Source: Bifidobacterium breve (GTDB lineage: Bacteria; Actinomycetota; Actinomycetes; Nanopelagicales; Nanopelagicaceae). Taken from it: a stretch of DNA of 60,736 nucleotides. Below are positions 16,706 through 25,498 of this stretch, in pieces (positions within the stretch are counted from its first letter, which is position 1; each line of letters starts with the position of its first letter). Location of the stretch: NCBI GenBank assembly GCA_945885625.1, contig CAMCYS010000009.1, positions 1 to 60,736 of the forward strand, given 5' to 3'. A model generated the notes under the pieces. The model searched no databases. It worked only from the letters and a program-made list of their open reading frames with translations, and had not been told where the DNA came from. Position numbers and translations under genes: made by a program.

Positions 16706-17823
16706 AACGCATTTGGTTAGTTCTGGCAGTAATTATCGGTCTGCAGTACACCTATCTACCTGCTCAGGCAGCAGAGGAGAAAGTTATTAGATTAGTTACT
16801 GAACCAAATCGTAATTTTAGCGGTTTCTTTTATAGCGATGATCTTGCTACTCGTTTAGCACCTACTGGTGATTTAGGTAAATTAGTTTTCTACCCAGTTA
16901 CTCGCCCGCGCATTTGGGTAGTTGATACCGCATTTATTGACGATGTAATTGCCATGAAAGATGAATATGAAATTGGTTTGATCAGCGGTGAAAAGATTGA
17001 TGGTGTTGGTTCCGTTGTGGCAACCAATTGGTTAAATCAATTCTCTTTCATAAGTACTAACGATCAGGTTATTGTTTTGCCTTATGGAAATCCGGCTTAC
17101 CAAGTAATTAAGGATTACGCCCCTGGTGAGTTGAGTTTTTATTACGCAAATGCAAATCAGCGATTAGCTAGCTTTCTGGCTCGCGCTGTAATTAGCGATA
17201 AGTCAGGTAAATACAGTAGGGGTTCGTTAAGGAGTTATAACTCTTTACGCGAAAACTACGCTAAAAATCGAAGAGCGCTGACAACTCTTGATCGGGTGGT
17301 TGATGCCCCCGAACTAACCACCTTACGGTTACAAATGGCTCGACTATTAAATCCAAACGTCGATGTAGAGTTCCGTGATCGCCTAATAAAGAGCGCGGAT
17401 CAGGAGGTTATTCGCTCAATTAGAAAAATTGCCGTTGTTTCTGGTCGGTATCGTTTAACCTCAACTGAAGTTGAATTACCAATCACTTTAATCAATGAAT
17501 TTAGTGCGCCGGTTAAGGTCTCCTTAGAATTATTGCCGCGTAATTCTAGAATTCAAATAGCCGGAATTTCCGATGTAACTATCGAACCATATTCAAAAAC
17601 CCAACTATCGCTACCGGCAAATGTAATAACACCCGGCACTGTTACTGTCGCAGCTCGCTTAGTTGATGAAACCGGTGTTCCGGTCACTAAATATTCAGAG
17701 TTGGATTTGAATCTTTCGATAGTTGATTCCCGAGTTGCTTGGTTTACTTCTGGCTCCGCTGTCCTGCTTTTTGTCGCAGCTGCATTACAAACTATTCGTC
17801 GGGTGCGGCGGAATAAGAAGTGA
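16702..17823 (+). CDS. DUF6049-like secreted/membrane-anchored protein, short form
   Basis: Envelope protein of 373 residues with a signal peptide (about 1-24, cleavage after AQAA) and one C-terminal membrane segment (about 347-366) followed by a basic tail. In position it corresponds to Rv3909 of M. tuberculosis, between mutT4 and murJ, where the homologue is roughly twice as long as I recall; this form looks reduced. A beta-rich stretch before the anchor (about 255-340) resembles the C-terminal region of that family. Function unknown; translational coupling to both neighbours (4-nt overlaps) suggests a role alongside the lipid II flippase. Confidence 0.7.
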   Translation: MKRIWLVLAVIIGLQYTYLPAQAAEEKVIRLVTEPNRNFSGFFYSDDLATRLAPTGDLGKLVFYPVTRPRIWVVDTAFIDDVIAMKDEYEIGLISGEKIDGVGSVVATNWLNQFSFISTNDQVIVLPYGNPAYQVIKDYAPGELSFYYANANQRLASFLARAVISDKSGKYSRGSLRSYNSLRENYAKNRRALTTLDRVVDAPELTTLRLQMARLLNPNVDVEFRDRLIKSADQEVIRSIRKIAVVSGRYRLTSTEVELPITLINEFSAPVKVSLELLPRNSRIQIAGISDVTIEPYSKTQLSLPANVITPGTVTVAARLVDETGVPVTKYSELDLNLSIVDSRVAWFTSGSAVLLFVAAALQTIRRVRRNKK

Positions 17824-19433
17824 AAGCCGCAGATCTATATCGCGCATCTAGCGCTATGGCTATTGGAACTATAATTTCTCGAATTACCGGTTTTATTCGC
17901 GGCGTTTTATTGGTTGCAGCTCTTGGTACAGCGTTACTAGCCGATGGTTATAACGTCGCAAACACGATGCCCAATATTATTTACAACTTGGTTGTTGGTG
18001 GCGCCTTAACTGCAATCTTTGTGCCACAGCTAATTCGTTCGTTCGCAGATCAAGATGGTGGAGTTGGATTTGCTTCTAGGCTCGTCACCACAATTAGCGT
18101 GAGCCTCTTTGCTTTAACAGTTTTAGGTATGGTTTTTGCGCCTGCTTTGGTCCGAATTTACGCTCCCGAGTTCACCACCGCTGGGTTTGAGAACGAATAT
18201 TCAGTAACTGTCGCATTTATGCGTTATTGCTTACCCCAGATCTTCTTTTTAGTGCTTTATGCGATGCTCGGACAGGTGGCCAACGCCAGGGGTGTCTTCG
18301 CTCCCTTAATGTGGGCTCCGATTCTAAATAACTTAGTCGGGGTATTTTTATTTGGTGGATTTTTGTACTTCGCACCTAGTGTTCGTGCTGACACGATTAC
18401 CGATACCCAGGTGGCGGTTCTCGGTTGGGGCACCACTTTAGGTGCTGTGGTACAGGCGTTAGTTCTGATTCCAGTTATCTCACGAACAAAATTTAAATTG
18501 CGTTTTCAATTGGGTTTTGACGGCTTAGGAAAATCTTTCAAGTTGGCAGGTTGGACCTTAATTTATGTCGTTGTTTCGCAACTTGGTTATTTGGTAACAG
18601 TAAACGTTGCAACCAGCGCTGCTGTTCGAAGTGCTCAAGAAGGAATCACTAGAGGTGTTGGTTTTACGCCATACAGCAACGCTTATCTGATTATGTTATT
18701 ACCTTACTCAATAGTGACAATTTCTATAATTACCGCTTTGTTGCCACATTTATCTAGGTTGGTATTAGCTAAAGATTTTGAGGAAGTGAAATCACAACTA
18801 GTTAGGGCGATTCGGTTGGTAGGGGTTATCACAATTCCAAGCGCTATCGGATTGGCTTTCTTTGGACCGCTTATAACTGAGGTTCTCTTCTTTGGTATTA
18901 GTCGAAGCGATTCTTCTTATATGGGTTATGTGTTGTCGGCGCTAGGTTTAGGTTTGGTGGCTTTCTCAATTAATATTATTTTAGTCAGGGGATTTAACGC
19001 TTTTGAAGATACCAAGACTCAAGTAATTTCGATATCTATTATTAACTTGATCGCGGTAGCACTGTCGTATTTGGCTCTTAATACCGTGCAGAATGAATAT
19101 GTGACTATTTGTCTAGGTTTAGCTTTCTCAATTAGTTACCTCGCAGGACTAGTATTTACTTTAGAGTTACTTAAGAAACATGTTGGGAAAATTCACTTTT
19201 CGCATTTTATTGGACAGCATTCAAAATTGGTTCTCGCCGCTATGGTAGTGATGGGGCCAATATTTGCGCTCACTCGAATTTTTGATTGGCACGGGCCACT
19301 AGCTCTGCTTCTGGTTATAGTTGTTAGCGCATCTGGTTACTTCTTAGTTGCGAAGTTGTTGCGAGTAGTTGAGATTTCCATGATTTCTGGGTTGTTGCGC
19401 TCTTCACGTGGCGTAGCCGCAAATAAGGAATAA
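17820..19433 (+). CDS. murJ: Lipid II flippase MurJ (MviN)
   Basis: Flips lipid II to the outer face of the membrane for peptidoglycan synthesis. The 537-residue protein has about 14 membrane segments of the MATE-like MOP fold, starting with the typical N-terminal helix (SSAMAIGTIISRITGFIRGV) and containing the family segments NTMPNIIYNLVVGGALTAIF and ITALLPHLSRL. It begins with GTG and overlaps the DUF6049 gene by 4 nt. It ends after the last helices, so the intracellular pseudokinase and extracellular domains of mycobacterial MviN are absent. No sigM-type sigma factor gene follows, again unlike mycobacteria. Confidence 0.94.
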   Translation: MKAADLYRASSAMAIGTIISRITGFIRGVLLVAALGTALLADGYNVANTMPNIIYNLVVGGALTAIFVPQLIRSFADQDGGVGFASRLVTTISVSLFALTVLGMVFAPALVRIYAPEFTTAGFENEYSVTVAFMRYCLPQIFFLVLYAMLGQVANARGVFAPLMWAPILNNLVGVFLFGGFLYFAPSVRADTITDTQVAVLGWGTTLGAVVQALVLIPVISRTKFKLRFQLGFDGLGKSFKLAGWTLIYVVVSQLGYLVTVNVATSAAVRSAQEGITRGVGFTPYSNAYLIMLLPYSIVTISIITALLPHLSRLVLAKDFEEVKSQLVRAIRLVGVITIPSAIGLAFFGPLITEVLFFGISRSDSSYMGYVLSALGLGLVAFSINIILVRGFNAFEDTKTQVISISIINLIAVALSYLALNTVQNEYVTICLGLAFSISYLAGLVFTLELLKKHVGKIHFSHFIGQHSKLVLAAMVVMGPIFALTRIFDWHGPLALLLVIVVSASGYFLVAKLLRVVEISMISGLLRSSRGVAANKE

Positions 19434-19451
19434 ATCTGGAGAAAGAACGGT

Positions 19452-19463
19452 TATGGTGAAGCC
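19452..19463 (+). promoter_or_regulatory. Leaderless-type promoter of trxB
   Basis: TATGGT, GAAGCC, ATG in the 30-nt gap after murJ; no SD. Confidence 0.55.
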
Positions 19464-20393
19464 ATGAGTGAAGTCGAGAATTTAGTAATTGTTGGTTCTG
19501 GTCCATCGGGCTATACCGCTGCTATTTATGCCGCGCGCGCCCAATTAAATCCGATTATTTATGAAGGTTCTGTTACTGCCGGTGGTGCGCTTATGAACAC
19601 CACTGAGGTTGAAAACTTTCCTGGTTTTATTGATGGAATCATGGGTCCAGACTTAATGGATGCAATGCGCAAGCAAGCCAAGCGATTTGGGGCAAATTTA
19701 ATTACTGATGACATTGTTGAAATGGATCTGACGGGTTCGATTAAAGTTCTGAAAGATGGTTCCGGAAATACTATAAAAGCTAAGTCAGTTATTTTGGCGA
19801 TGGGTTCGGCTTATCGTGAGATTGGCTTAGAGAATGAAAAGCGCCTATCGGGTCGTGGGGTTTCATGGTGTGCGACTTGCGATGGTTTCTTCTTCCGTGA
19901 TCAAACAATTGCTGTTGTTGGCGGTGGCGACTCGGCAGTTGAAGAAGCAACTTTCCTAACTAAATTTGCCAGCAAAGTTGTTTTAATTCACCGTCGTGAT
20001 TCACTACGTGCCTCAAAGATTATGGCAGAGCGCGCACTATCTAATCCAAAGATTGAAATGCTTTGGAATACTGAAGTTATCGATGTTTTGGGAGCCGAGA
20101 AAGTAGAGGCGCTTTCGCTTAAGAACACAATTACTGGTGAAGTTTCAAAACGTGACTTTACAGGTTTATTTGTGGCTATCGGTCATGATCCAAGAAGTGA
20201 GCTGGTTAAAGGCCAGATCACTCTAGATGCCGAAGGTTATGTAATTGTCGAAGGTCGTTCGACACAAACAAATCTAGAAGGTGTTTTTGCATGTGGAGAT
20301 TTAGTTGATCACACTTACCGCCAGGCTATTACGGCTGCAGGCACGGGCTGTCAATCTGCGCTAGATGCTGAAAAATTCTTATCGCACCACTAA
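19464..20393 (+). CDS. trxB: Thioredoxin reductase
   Basis: FAD/NADPH-dependent reductase of thioredoxin, 309 residues. It shows the FAD-binding GSGPSGYTAAIYAAR, the redox-active CATC (in SWCATCDGFF), the NADPH-binding GGGDSAVEEATFL, and the C-terminal FAD motif EGVFACGDLVDHTYRQA. Length and motifs are standard for the low-molecular-weight class. A TATGGT box ends 6 nt before the ATG, suggesting a leaderless promoter of its own after murJ. trxA follows 54 nt downstream. Confidence 0.97.
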   Translation: MSEVENLVIVGSGPSGYTAAIYAARAQLNPIIYEGSVTAGGALMNTTEVENFPGFIDGIMGPDLMDAMRKQAKRFGANLITDDIVEMDLTGSIKVLKDGSGNTIKAKSVILAMGSAYREIGLENEKRLSGRGVSWCATCDGFFFRDQTIAVVGGGDSAVEEATFLTKFASKVVLIHRRDSLRASKIMAERALSNPKIEMLWNTEVIDVLGAEKVEALSLKNTITGEVSKRDFTGLFVAIGHDPRSELVKGQITLDAEGYVIVEGRSTQTNLEGVFACGDLVDHTYRQAITAAGTGCQSALDAEKFLSHH

Positions 20394-20447
20394 AGTACCT
20401 ATATACCCGCTAAGCAAATAAGAAGAAGCAATTACAAGGAGTAAAAA

Positions 20448-20771
20448 ATGAGCGCAGCAACCCCTGTCACAACTGAGAACTTCGCAGATGTAGTACTCAA
20501 GAGCAGCACCCCAGTATTGGTTGATTTTTGGGCCGAATGGTGTGGACCATGCCGCGCGGTCGGACCAATCCTTGATGAAATTGCTAATGAGCATGGCGAT
20601 AAGATCAAAATTGTTAAGTTAAATACCGATGAAGAATCGGCTATCGCAATTAAATATGGAATTACCTCGATCCCCACCCTTAATGTTTTTGTAAATGGCG
20701 AGGTAGTTAAAACAATTATTGGCGCTAAACCTAAGCCTGCTCTGCTTAAAGAGCTCGAAGGTTTTATCTAA
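20448..20771 (+). CDS. trxA: Thioredoxin
   Basis: Thioredoxin of 107 residues with the active site WCGPC (in AEWCGPCRAVGP) and the cis-proline segment ITSIPTLNVF. It reduces protein disulfides, using electrons from the upstream TrxB. An SD AAGGAG lies 8 nt before the ATG, and the 54-nt gap after trxB also contains a TATATA stretch that could add a separate promoter. Order trxB-trxA-cwlM is conserved with mycobacteria. Confidence 0.97.
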   Translation: MSAATPVTTENFADVVLKSSTPVLVDFWAEWCGPCRAVGPILDEIANEHGDKIKIVKLNTDEESAIAIKYGITSIPTLNVFVNGEVVKTIIGAKPKPALLKELEGFI

Positions 20772-20800
20772 GCTGTTAATTCCTTAGATTCACAACCATT

Positions 20801-21835
20801 ATGAAAGAACTAACGCCAGATGAGGTTCGTTCCTTTCAACAGGGCCGCGGATTAACTGTTACCGGTCTTGTTGATGAGGTGACCTCGCGCGCACTAGAAG
20901 AAGCTCGATGGAAACTTGGCGATCGCTCCCTTCATATTTCAACTCCTTCATTAATGCATGGTGATGATGTCGCAACTCTGCAAAATAGATTAGTTGAAAT
21001 GGGTTTTGATTGTGGTCGTGTCGATGGCATTTATGGCACCCGCACATCTAGTGCAGTTAGTGAATTTCAGAAATCTGTTGGTGTGACTGTTGATGGTAAA
21101 TGTGGCCCAGCCACAATAATTGCGTTATTGCGATTAACCACAATTGTTAGTGGTGGTGCTCCAATTAGATTACGGGAAGATGTCTCGCAGAAAAATCGTG
21201 GGCCGGCTTTGGCAGATAAGGTAATTGTTTTAGATCCCAGCAATGGTGGCAAAAATCGTGGCGTTACTGGTTTTGGAATTGAAGAAGCTGAAATTGTCTA
21301 CGACATTTCGCAAAGGTTAGAAGGTCGTTTATTAGCTCTTGGGGTTAGTGTTTTTTTGACGCGCGGAAAAGATAATTGCCCAACTCAACAAGAACGCGTT
21401 GATTTAGCTAACAAGACTTCGGCAGATTTGGTAATCTCTTTTCATGTAGACCGTTACCAAAATCAAAGCGCACACGGGGTAGCTACTTACTACTACGGCA
21501 GCGACATGCACTCGCTACATTCAGTTGTCGGCGAAAGATTTGCTTCGTTAGTGCAGCGGGAAATTTGTGCTCGCACTGACTTGGTCAATTGCCACTCGCA
21601 TGCCAAGGTTTGGGATTTATTGCGGCTGACCAAAGCTCCAACAGTTCGGGTTGATTTGGGTTATTTAACGAATCCGGGTGATGCTGAACGACTTGGCCGT
21701 GCTGATTTCCGAGATGTAATAGCTGAATCAATAGTTATTGCTATTCAACGCCTTTATTTAGCGTCCGAAGATGATGCCAAAACCGGAATGTTGCGACTTT
21801 CTGACCTAAGAAAAGCTGGCCTTCGTAGTAATTAA
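20801..21835 (+). CDS. cwlM: CwlM-like amidase-fold protein, probably non-catalytic
   Basis: Protein of 344 residues with one and a half peptidoglycan-binding-1 repeats (about 1-45 truncated, 46-112 complete) followed by an Amidase_3 fold (about 138-332). There is no signal peptide, so it is likely cytoplasmic, like mycobacterial CwlM, a regulator of MurA. Zinc/catalytic positions are altered: Asn148 replaces the first His (LDPSNGG instead of DPGHGG) and Asp285 replaces the usual catalytic Glu (VDLGYLTNP), while Glu164 and His215 remain. Hydrolase activity is therefore doubtful. A stop codon at 20777 in the same frame limits any N-terminal extension, so the first repeat really is truncated. 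Confidence 0.85.
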   Translation: MKELTPDEVRSFQQGRGLTVTGLVDEVTSRALEEARWKLGDRSLHISTPSLMHGDDVATLQNRLVEMGFDCGRVDGIYGTRTSSAVSEFQKSVGVTVDGKCGPATIIALLRLTTIVSGGAPIRLREDVSQKNRGPALADKVIVLDPSNGGKNRGVTGFGIEEAEIVYDISQRLEGRLLALGVSVFLTRGKDNCPTQQERVDLANKTSADLVISFHVDRYQNQSAHGVATYYYGSDMHSLHSVVGERFASLVQREICARTDLVNCHSHAKVWDLLRLTKAPTVRVDLGYLTNPGDAERLGRADFRDVIAESIVIAIQRLYLASEDDAKTGMLRLSDLRKAGLRSN

Positions 21836-21874
21836 CCAGCGCGCTTTCGTCTGGCTTTATGGCAGGATTGCGAC

Positions 21875-23143
21875 ATGTCCGACTTAACAACTCGCTTTCA
21901 CACCGGAACTCCTCAGCGCCTTGAGGAGCGTTTCGCGCACCGAGCTACTGGCATGGTTGCAAGTGAAATTCGTTCGTTATTTGCAGTAGCTTCACGCCCT
22001 GAGATTGTTTCGCTAGCGGGTGGTATGCCAAATCTTTCGGCTTTGCCAATGGAAATGATGGCATCGGTCGTATCTGAATTGATTTTAACTCAAGGTCAAG
22101 AAGCGTTGCAGTACGGTAGTGGTCAAGGCCATCCAAAATTGCGCGAACAAATCTGTGAGGTAATGGCCCTTGAAGGTATTCGGGCCAACCCAGATGATGT
22201 TGTTATAACAACTGGTTCACAACAAGCTCTCGATTTAATTTCCCGTATTTTTATCGATCCAGGCGATGTAATTCTGGCTGAAGCGCCTTCATATGTTGGT
22301 GCGCTCGGAACTTTCGGCCAATATGAAGCTTCGGTTGTGCATGTTGAAACAGATAACGATGGCATGGTTCCTGAATCACTTCGGCAAGCTATCAAGAGCC
22401 TGCGTGCAAATGGTCGTAAAATTAAGTTTTTATACTTGATTCCGAATTATCAGAATCCGTCTGGTGTCCTATTGCCAGCTAATCGCCGCACTGAGATTCT
22501 TGAAATTTGTCGGGGTGAGCAGATTTTTGTAGTCGAAGATAACCCGTATGGCCTTTTAGGTTTTGATAAACCATCACCAAATGCGATGCGCGCTGAAGAT
22601 TCTGAAAATGTTATCTATCTTGGTTCTTTCTCTAAAACTATCTCGCCTGGATTGCGTGTGGGTTGGGCGCTGGTTCCACAATCATTAAAAGATAAGTTAG
22701 TTATTGCTAGTGAGTCTTCAATCCTCTGTCCTTCTAATTTCACTCAGATGACAATTTCTAACTACTTGGCTAATCAACCTTGGCGTGATCAGATTGCGTC
22801 ATTTTGCGAGCAGTACAAAATGCGTCGTGATGCGATGCTCGAATCCCTTGATACTTACTTCCCTAAGAGCGCTACCTGGACGAAGCCTGGCGGCGGTTTC
22901 TATGTTTGGGTTACTTTGCCGCCAGAAATTGATACTAAAGCGATGATGCCTAAGGCGATTGTGGCAAAGGTTGCCTATGTTCCTGGTACCGCGTTTTACG
23001 CCGATGGTTTCGGAACCTGGTCGATGCGACTTTCTTACTGCCATCCAACACCTGAGCGAATTCGTGAAGGCGTTAAAGCTTTAGCTGGCGTTGTGAATCA
23101 AGAAATTTCCCGCCGTGGCAGTAGTTTAGAACTTAACTCTTAA
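21875..23143 (+). CDS. PLP-dependent aminotransferase (class I/II, LysN/2-aminoadipate type)
   Basis: Fold-type I aminotransferase of 422 residues. The PLP lysine lies in LGSFSKTISPGLRVGW, preceded by FVVEDNPYGLL and the YLIPNYQNPSG motif; the N-terminus has SLAGGMPNLSALP. These features place it with multi-substrate aminotransferases related to LysN/ARO8 and to the C-terminal domain of MocR regulators, but there is no GntR domain. Exact substrate (aromatic, branched-chain or 2-aminoadipate) is not decidable here. Its last 11 nt overlap the parB 3' end on the opposite strand. Confidence 0.88.
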   Translation: MSDLTTRFHTGTPQRLEERFAHRATGMVASEIRSLFAVASRPEIVSLAGGMPNLSALPMEMMASVVSELILTQGQEALQYGSGQGHPKLREQICEVMALEGIRANPDDVVITTGSQQALDLISRIFIDPGDVILAEAPSYVGALGTFGQYEASVVHVETDNDGMVPESLRQAIKSLRANGRKIKFLYLIPNYQNPSGVLLPANRRTEILEICRGEQIFVVEDNPYGLLGFDKPSPNAMRAEDSENVIYLGSFSKTISPGLRVGWALVPQSLKDKLVIASESSILCPSNFTQMTISNYLANQPWRDQIASFCEQYKMRRDAMLESLDTYFPKSATWTKPGGGFYVWVTLPPEIDTKAMMPKAIVAKVAYVPGTAFYADGFGTWSMRLSYCHPTPERIREGVKALAGVVNQEISRRGSSLELNS

Positions 23144-23990
23144 TTTCTTTAATTATTCGTTGTAAATCTTGGCCGCCGGAATACTCAATTATAATTTTTC
23201 CCTTACTGGTTGAGCCTTCAATTTTAACCCGGGTGTCCAAGTAATCACCAACTTCTTCAGCAATCTCATTTAACTCTGGGTTGCCGCTGCGTGATTTACG
23301 TTTAGTGGATTTCTTGCCGCTTCCTCCGGTTGCAATTATTTCCTCGACGGAACGCACTGATAAATTCTCGGCAACAATTCGGCTGGCTAATTTCTCAATC
23401 TCAGCAGCATCGATTAAACCTAGAAGAGCGCGGGCGTGGCCAGCTGAAATGATTCCAAGTGCAACTCTTTTTTGAACTGTTTGTGGAAGTGTTAACAATC
23501 GTATGGTGTTTGAAAGATGTGGGCGAGAGCGACCAAGTTTGGCCGCTAATTCTTCGTGGGTACAGTTGAAATCGCTAAGTAACTGAGCATACGCAGCGCC
23601 CTCTTCAAGTGGATTTAATTGGCTGCGGTGAATATTTTCAATTAGCGCTTCACGTAATAATTCATTATCTGGGGTCTGTCTAATAATTACTGGAATTGTT
23701 TTTAAACCGATTGCTTTTGCAGCGCGATAGCGACGCTCACCCATGATTAATTCATAGCGCCCACCACTTACTTCACGAACTACTGGTGGTTGCAAAATTC
23801 CGATCTCTTTAATTGAAACCATTAACTCTTTTAAGGCAGCTTCATCAAAAACGGTGCGGGGTTGTTTTGGGTTAGGTGAGATTAAATTGATGTCGATCTC
23901 ATTCTGTTGTGCAACTTCTTTCCCGCCAACCGTTAAAGATGTTGGAATAAGGGCATCGAGATTTGTTCCAAGGCCACCACGTTTTGCCAT
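23133..23990 (-). CDS. parB: Chromosome partitioning protein ParB
   Basis: CTP-dependent DNA clamp that loads at parS and spreads, for origin segregation. The 285-residue protein has the CTP-binding ParB/Srx domain (GRYELIMGERRYRAAKAIG, ENIHRSQLNPLEEG), a helix-turn-helix parS-binding region (THEELAAKLGRSRPHLSNTI) and a C-terminal dimerisation domain after a short basic linker (GKKSTKRKSRSG). The first residues MAKRGGLGTNLDALIP fit the ParA-contacting N-terminus. It overlaps the parA stop by one nt. Two parS-like sites lie close by, at 24836 and 25469. Confidence 0.97.
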   Translation of the reverse strand: MAKRGGLGTNLDALIPTSLTVGGKEVAQQNEIDINLISPNPKQPRTVFDEAALKELMVSIKEIGILQPPVVREVSGGRYELIMGERRYRAAKAIGLKTIPVIIRQTPDNELLREALIENIHRSQLNPLEEGAAYAQLLSDFNCTHEELAAKLGRSRPHLSNTIRLLTLPQTVQKRVALGIISAGHARALLGLIDAAEIEKLASRIVAENLSVRSVEEIIATGGSGKKSTKRKSRSGNPELNEIAEEVGDYLDTRVKIEGSTSKGKIIIEYSGGQDLQRIIKEIKS

Positions 23991-24862
23991 TATTTCTTCT
24001 CCGCTATCTCTCTTGCCACCTGCATGTAAGCAACCGCGCCAGGTGATACTGGGTCATAAGTCATAATGGTTTGGTTATATGAAGGTGCTTCAGAAATTCG
24101 CACAGTTCTTGGAATTGGAATATTAATTAATTCATTTGGAAAGTGTTGGCGAACACTATCTGCAACATCATTAGCAAGTTTTGTTCGACTATCAAACATA
24201 GTAAGAATAATTGTTGATAAGTTTAAGTTGGGGTTTAATCGTTTTTTAACTAGTGAATATGTCTCTAGTAGTTGAGTTAGGCCTTCGAGGGCGTAATACT
24301 CGCATTGAATTGGAATTAGCAACTCTTTAGCCGCGGCAAATGCATTAATAGTTAACAAACCCAAACTTGGTGGGCAATCAATAAATATGTAGTCATATCC
24401 TGTGCCTGCTTCGATTTTGAATTTAATTAACTCTTCAATCGCATCCTTTAAACGCATTTCGCGAGCAACCATCGGTACTAAATTAATTTCTGCTTGCGCT
24501 AAACCGGTATTAGATGGGATACATTCCAAGTGAGCAAAGCCAGCTACTTTTTGTACAACATCTTGAATTTCGGCCGAACCCATTAATATTTCAAAGACTC
24601 CGGGGCTCTCTTTGTGTTCAATTCCCAGGGCGGTGCTGGCATTGCCTTGCGGGTCAAGATCAATGACTAAAACTCGTAAACCGCCCATAGCTAGGGCGGC
24701 CGCGATATTTACCGTACTGGTGGTTTTGCCAACCCCACCTTTCTGGTTGGCAACCACAAAAACTCGGGTATCTGCCGGGGCTGGTAATGGCTGCTTAAGT
24801 TTACGGATTCCGATTACTGTTTTACTTACACGCTCTGTTTCACGTGAATCAACAGTGCTCAT
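23990..24862 (-). CDS. parA: Chromosome partitioning ATPase ParA (Soj)
   Basis: Deviant Walker-type ATPase of 290 residues that moves ParB-parS complexes. Motifs: NQKGGVGKTTSTVNIAAALA (deviant Walker A with the signature lysine), IDLDPQGNAST, and FIDCPPSLGLLTINAFAAA. An N-terminal tail of about 30 residues precedes the ATPase core. A parS-like site lies inside its first codons (24836-24851), and a 14-bp palindrome directly precedes the ATG, a possible autoregulatory operator. Order rsmG-parA-parB is the common bacterial arrangement. Confidence 0.97.
   Translation of the reverse strand: MSTVDSRETERVSKTVIGIRKLKQPLPAPADTRVFVVANQKGGVGKTTSTVNIAAALAMGGLRVLVIDLDPQGNASTALGIEHKESPGVFEILMGSAEIQDVVQKVAGFAHLECIPSNTGLAQAEINLVPMVAREMRLKDAIEELIKFKIEAGTGYDYIFIDCPPSLGLLTINAFAAAKELLIPIQCEYYALEGLTQLLETYSLVKKRLNPNLNLSTIILTMFDSRTKLANDVADSVRQHFPNELINIPIPRTVRISEAPSYNQTIMTYDPVSPGAVAYMQVAREIAEKK
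24836..24851. promoter_or_regulatory. parS site in the start of parA
   Basis: TGTTTCACGTGAATCA differs from the universal parS TGTTTCACGTGAAACA at one position. It lies in codons 4-9 of parA, so the protein sequence there (VDSRETE) is constrained by the site. ParB should bind it. Confidence 0.85.
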
Positions 24863-24865
24863 GAG

Positions 24866-24879
24866 GGTAGTTAACTACC
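24866..24879. promoter_or_regulatory. 14-bp palindrome GGTAGTTAACTACC at the parA start
   Basis: A perfect palindrome lies 3 nt upstream of the parA ATG and covers the rsmG stop codon. It is well placed for a dimeric repressor on a promoter or translation start. No family can be named. Confidence 0.5.
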
Positions 24880-25489
24880 TTTGATGCGATGATGCTACCT
24901 TCACGATGCGTCCAAGCTCAAGTCCGGGCAGATTTACCTCAATTACCTCTGCATTGGCAACAGTTTTTGCCTCCTCCGCCGCTGACTCCCCCTTCATGGC
25001 CAGAAGTGCGCCACCGGGTTTGATCATGTGGGAGGTGATTTTCTTCAACTTTTCGAGTGGGGCGACAGCTCGAGCAGTTACATAATCGGCGCTCTTCTTT
25101 ACATTTTCAGATTTTCCACGAATTACAGTCACATTTTCAATATTAAGGAGGGCGACCGCTTCTTCCAGAAATTCGACCCGCCGTTGAAGCGGCTCGATCA
25201 GGGTAATTTTTAGGTCGGGTCTTGCCAGGGCAATTACTAAACCAGGCAGCCCAGCCCCTGAGCCGATATCAAATAGCAGGGAGCCTTCTGGAATCAAGGT
25301 TGAGACAGGCAAAGAGTTAAATATATGGCGCTCCCAGATCCGCTCTCCTTCACGTGGACCGATTAAGCCACGCTCAATTCCTGGGCCGATTAGAAATTGC
25401 GCATACTTTTTGATCTCGTTCTGGCGGGTTGGAAAATAGCGCTCAATTAACTCTTCTCGGGAGAAGGCTGTTTCACGTGAAACTTCCAT
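24875..25489 (-). CDS. rsmG: 16S rRNA (guanine-N7) methyltransferase RsmG
   Basis: Methylates G527 of 16S rRNA (E. coli numbering); loss in other bacteria gives low-level streptomycin resistance. The 204-residue protein shows the SAM-binding motif LLFDIGSGAGLPGLVIALAR and the acidic LIEPLQRRVEFLEE segment, with the family N-terminus (REELIERYFPTRQNEIKKYA). Its first codons contain a parS site (25469-25484). It lies between jag and parA in the usual origin-proximal order and ends 12 nt before parA begins. Confidence 0.96.
   Translation of the reverse strand: MEVSRETAFSREELIERYFPTRQNEIKKYAQFLIGPGIERGLIGPREGERIWERHIFNSLPVSTLIPEGSLLFDIGSGAGLPGLVIALARPDLKITLIEPLQRRVEFLEEAVALLNIENVTVIRGKSENVKKSADYVTARAVAPLEKLKKITSHMIKPGGALLAMKGESAAEEAKTVANAEVIEVNLPGLELGRIVKVASSHQR
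25469..25484. promoter_or_regulatory. parS site in the start of rsmG
   Basis: TGTTTCACGTGAAACT matches the parS consensus at 15 of 16 positions and covers codons 2-7 of rsmG. Together with the parA site it gives two parS sites 633 bp apart, both embedded in coding starts and about 4 kb from oriC. Confidence 0.9.
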
Positions 25490-25498
25490 TCTTTGCTA

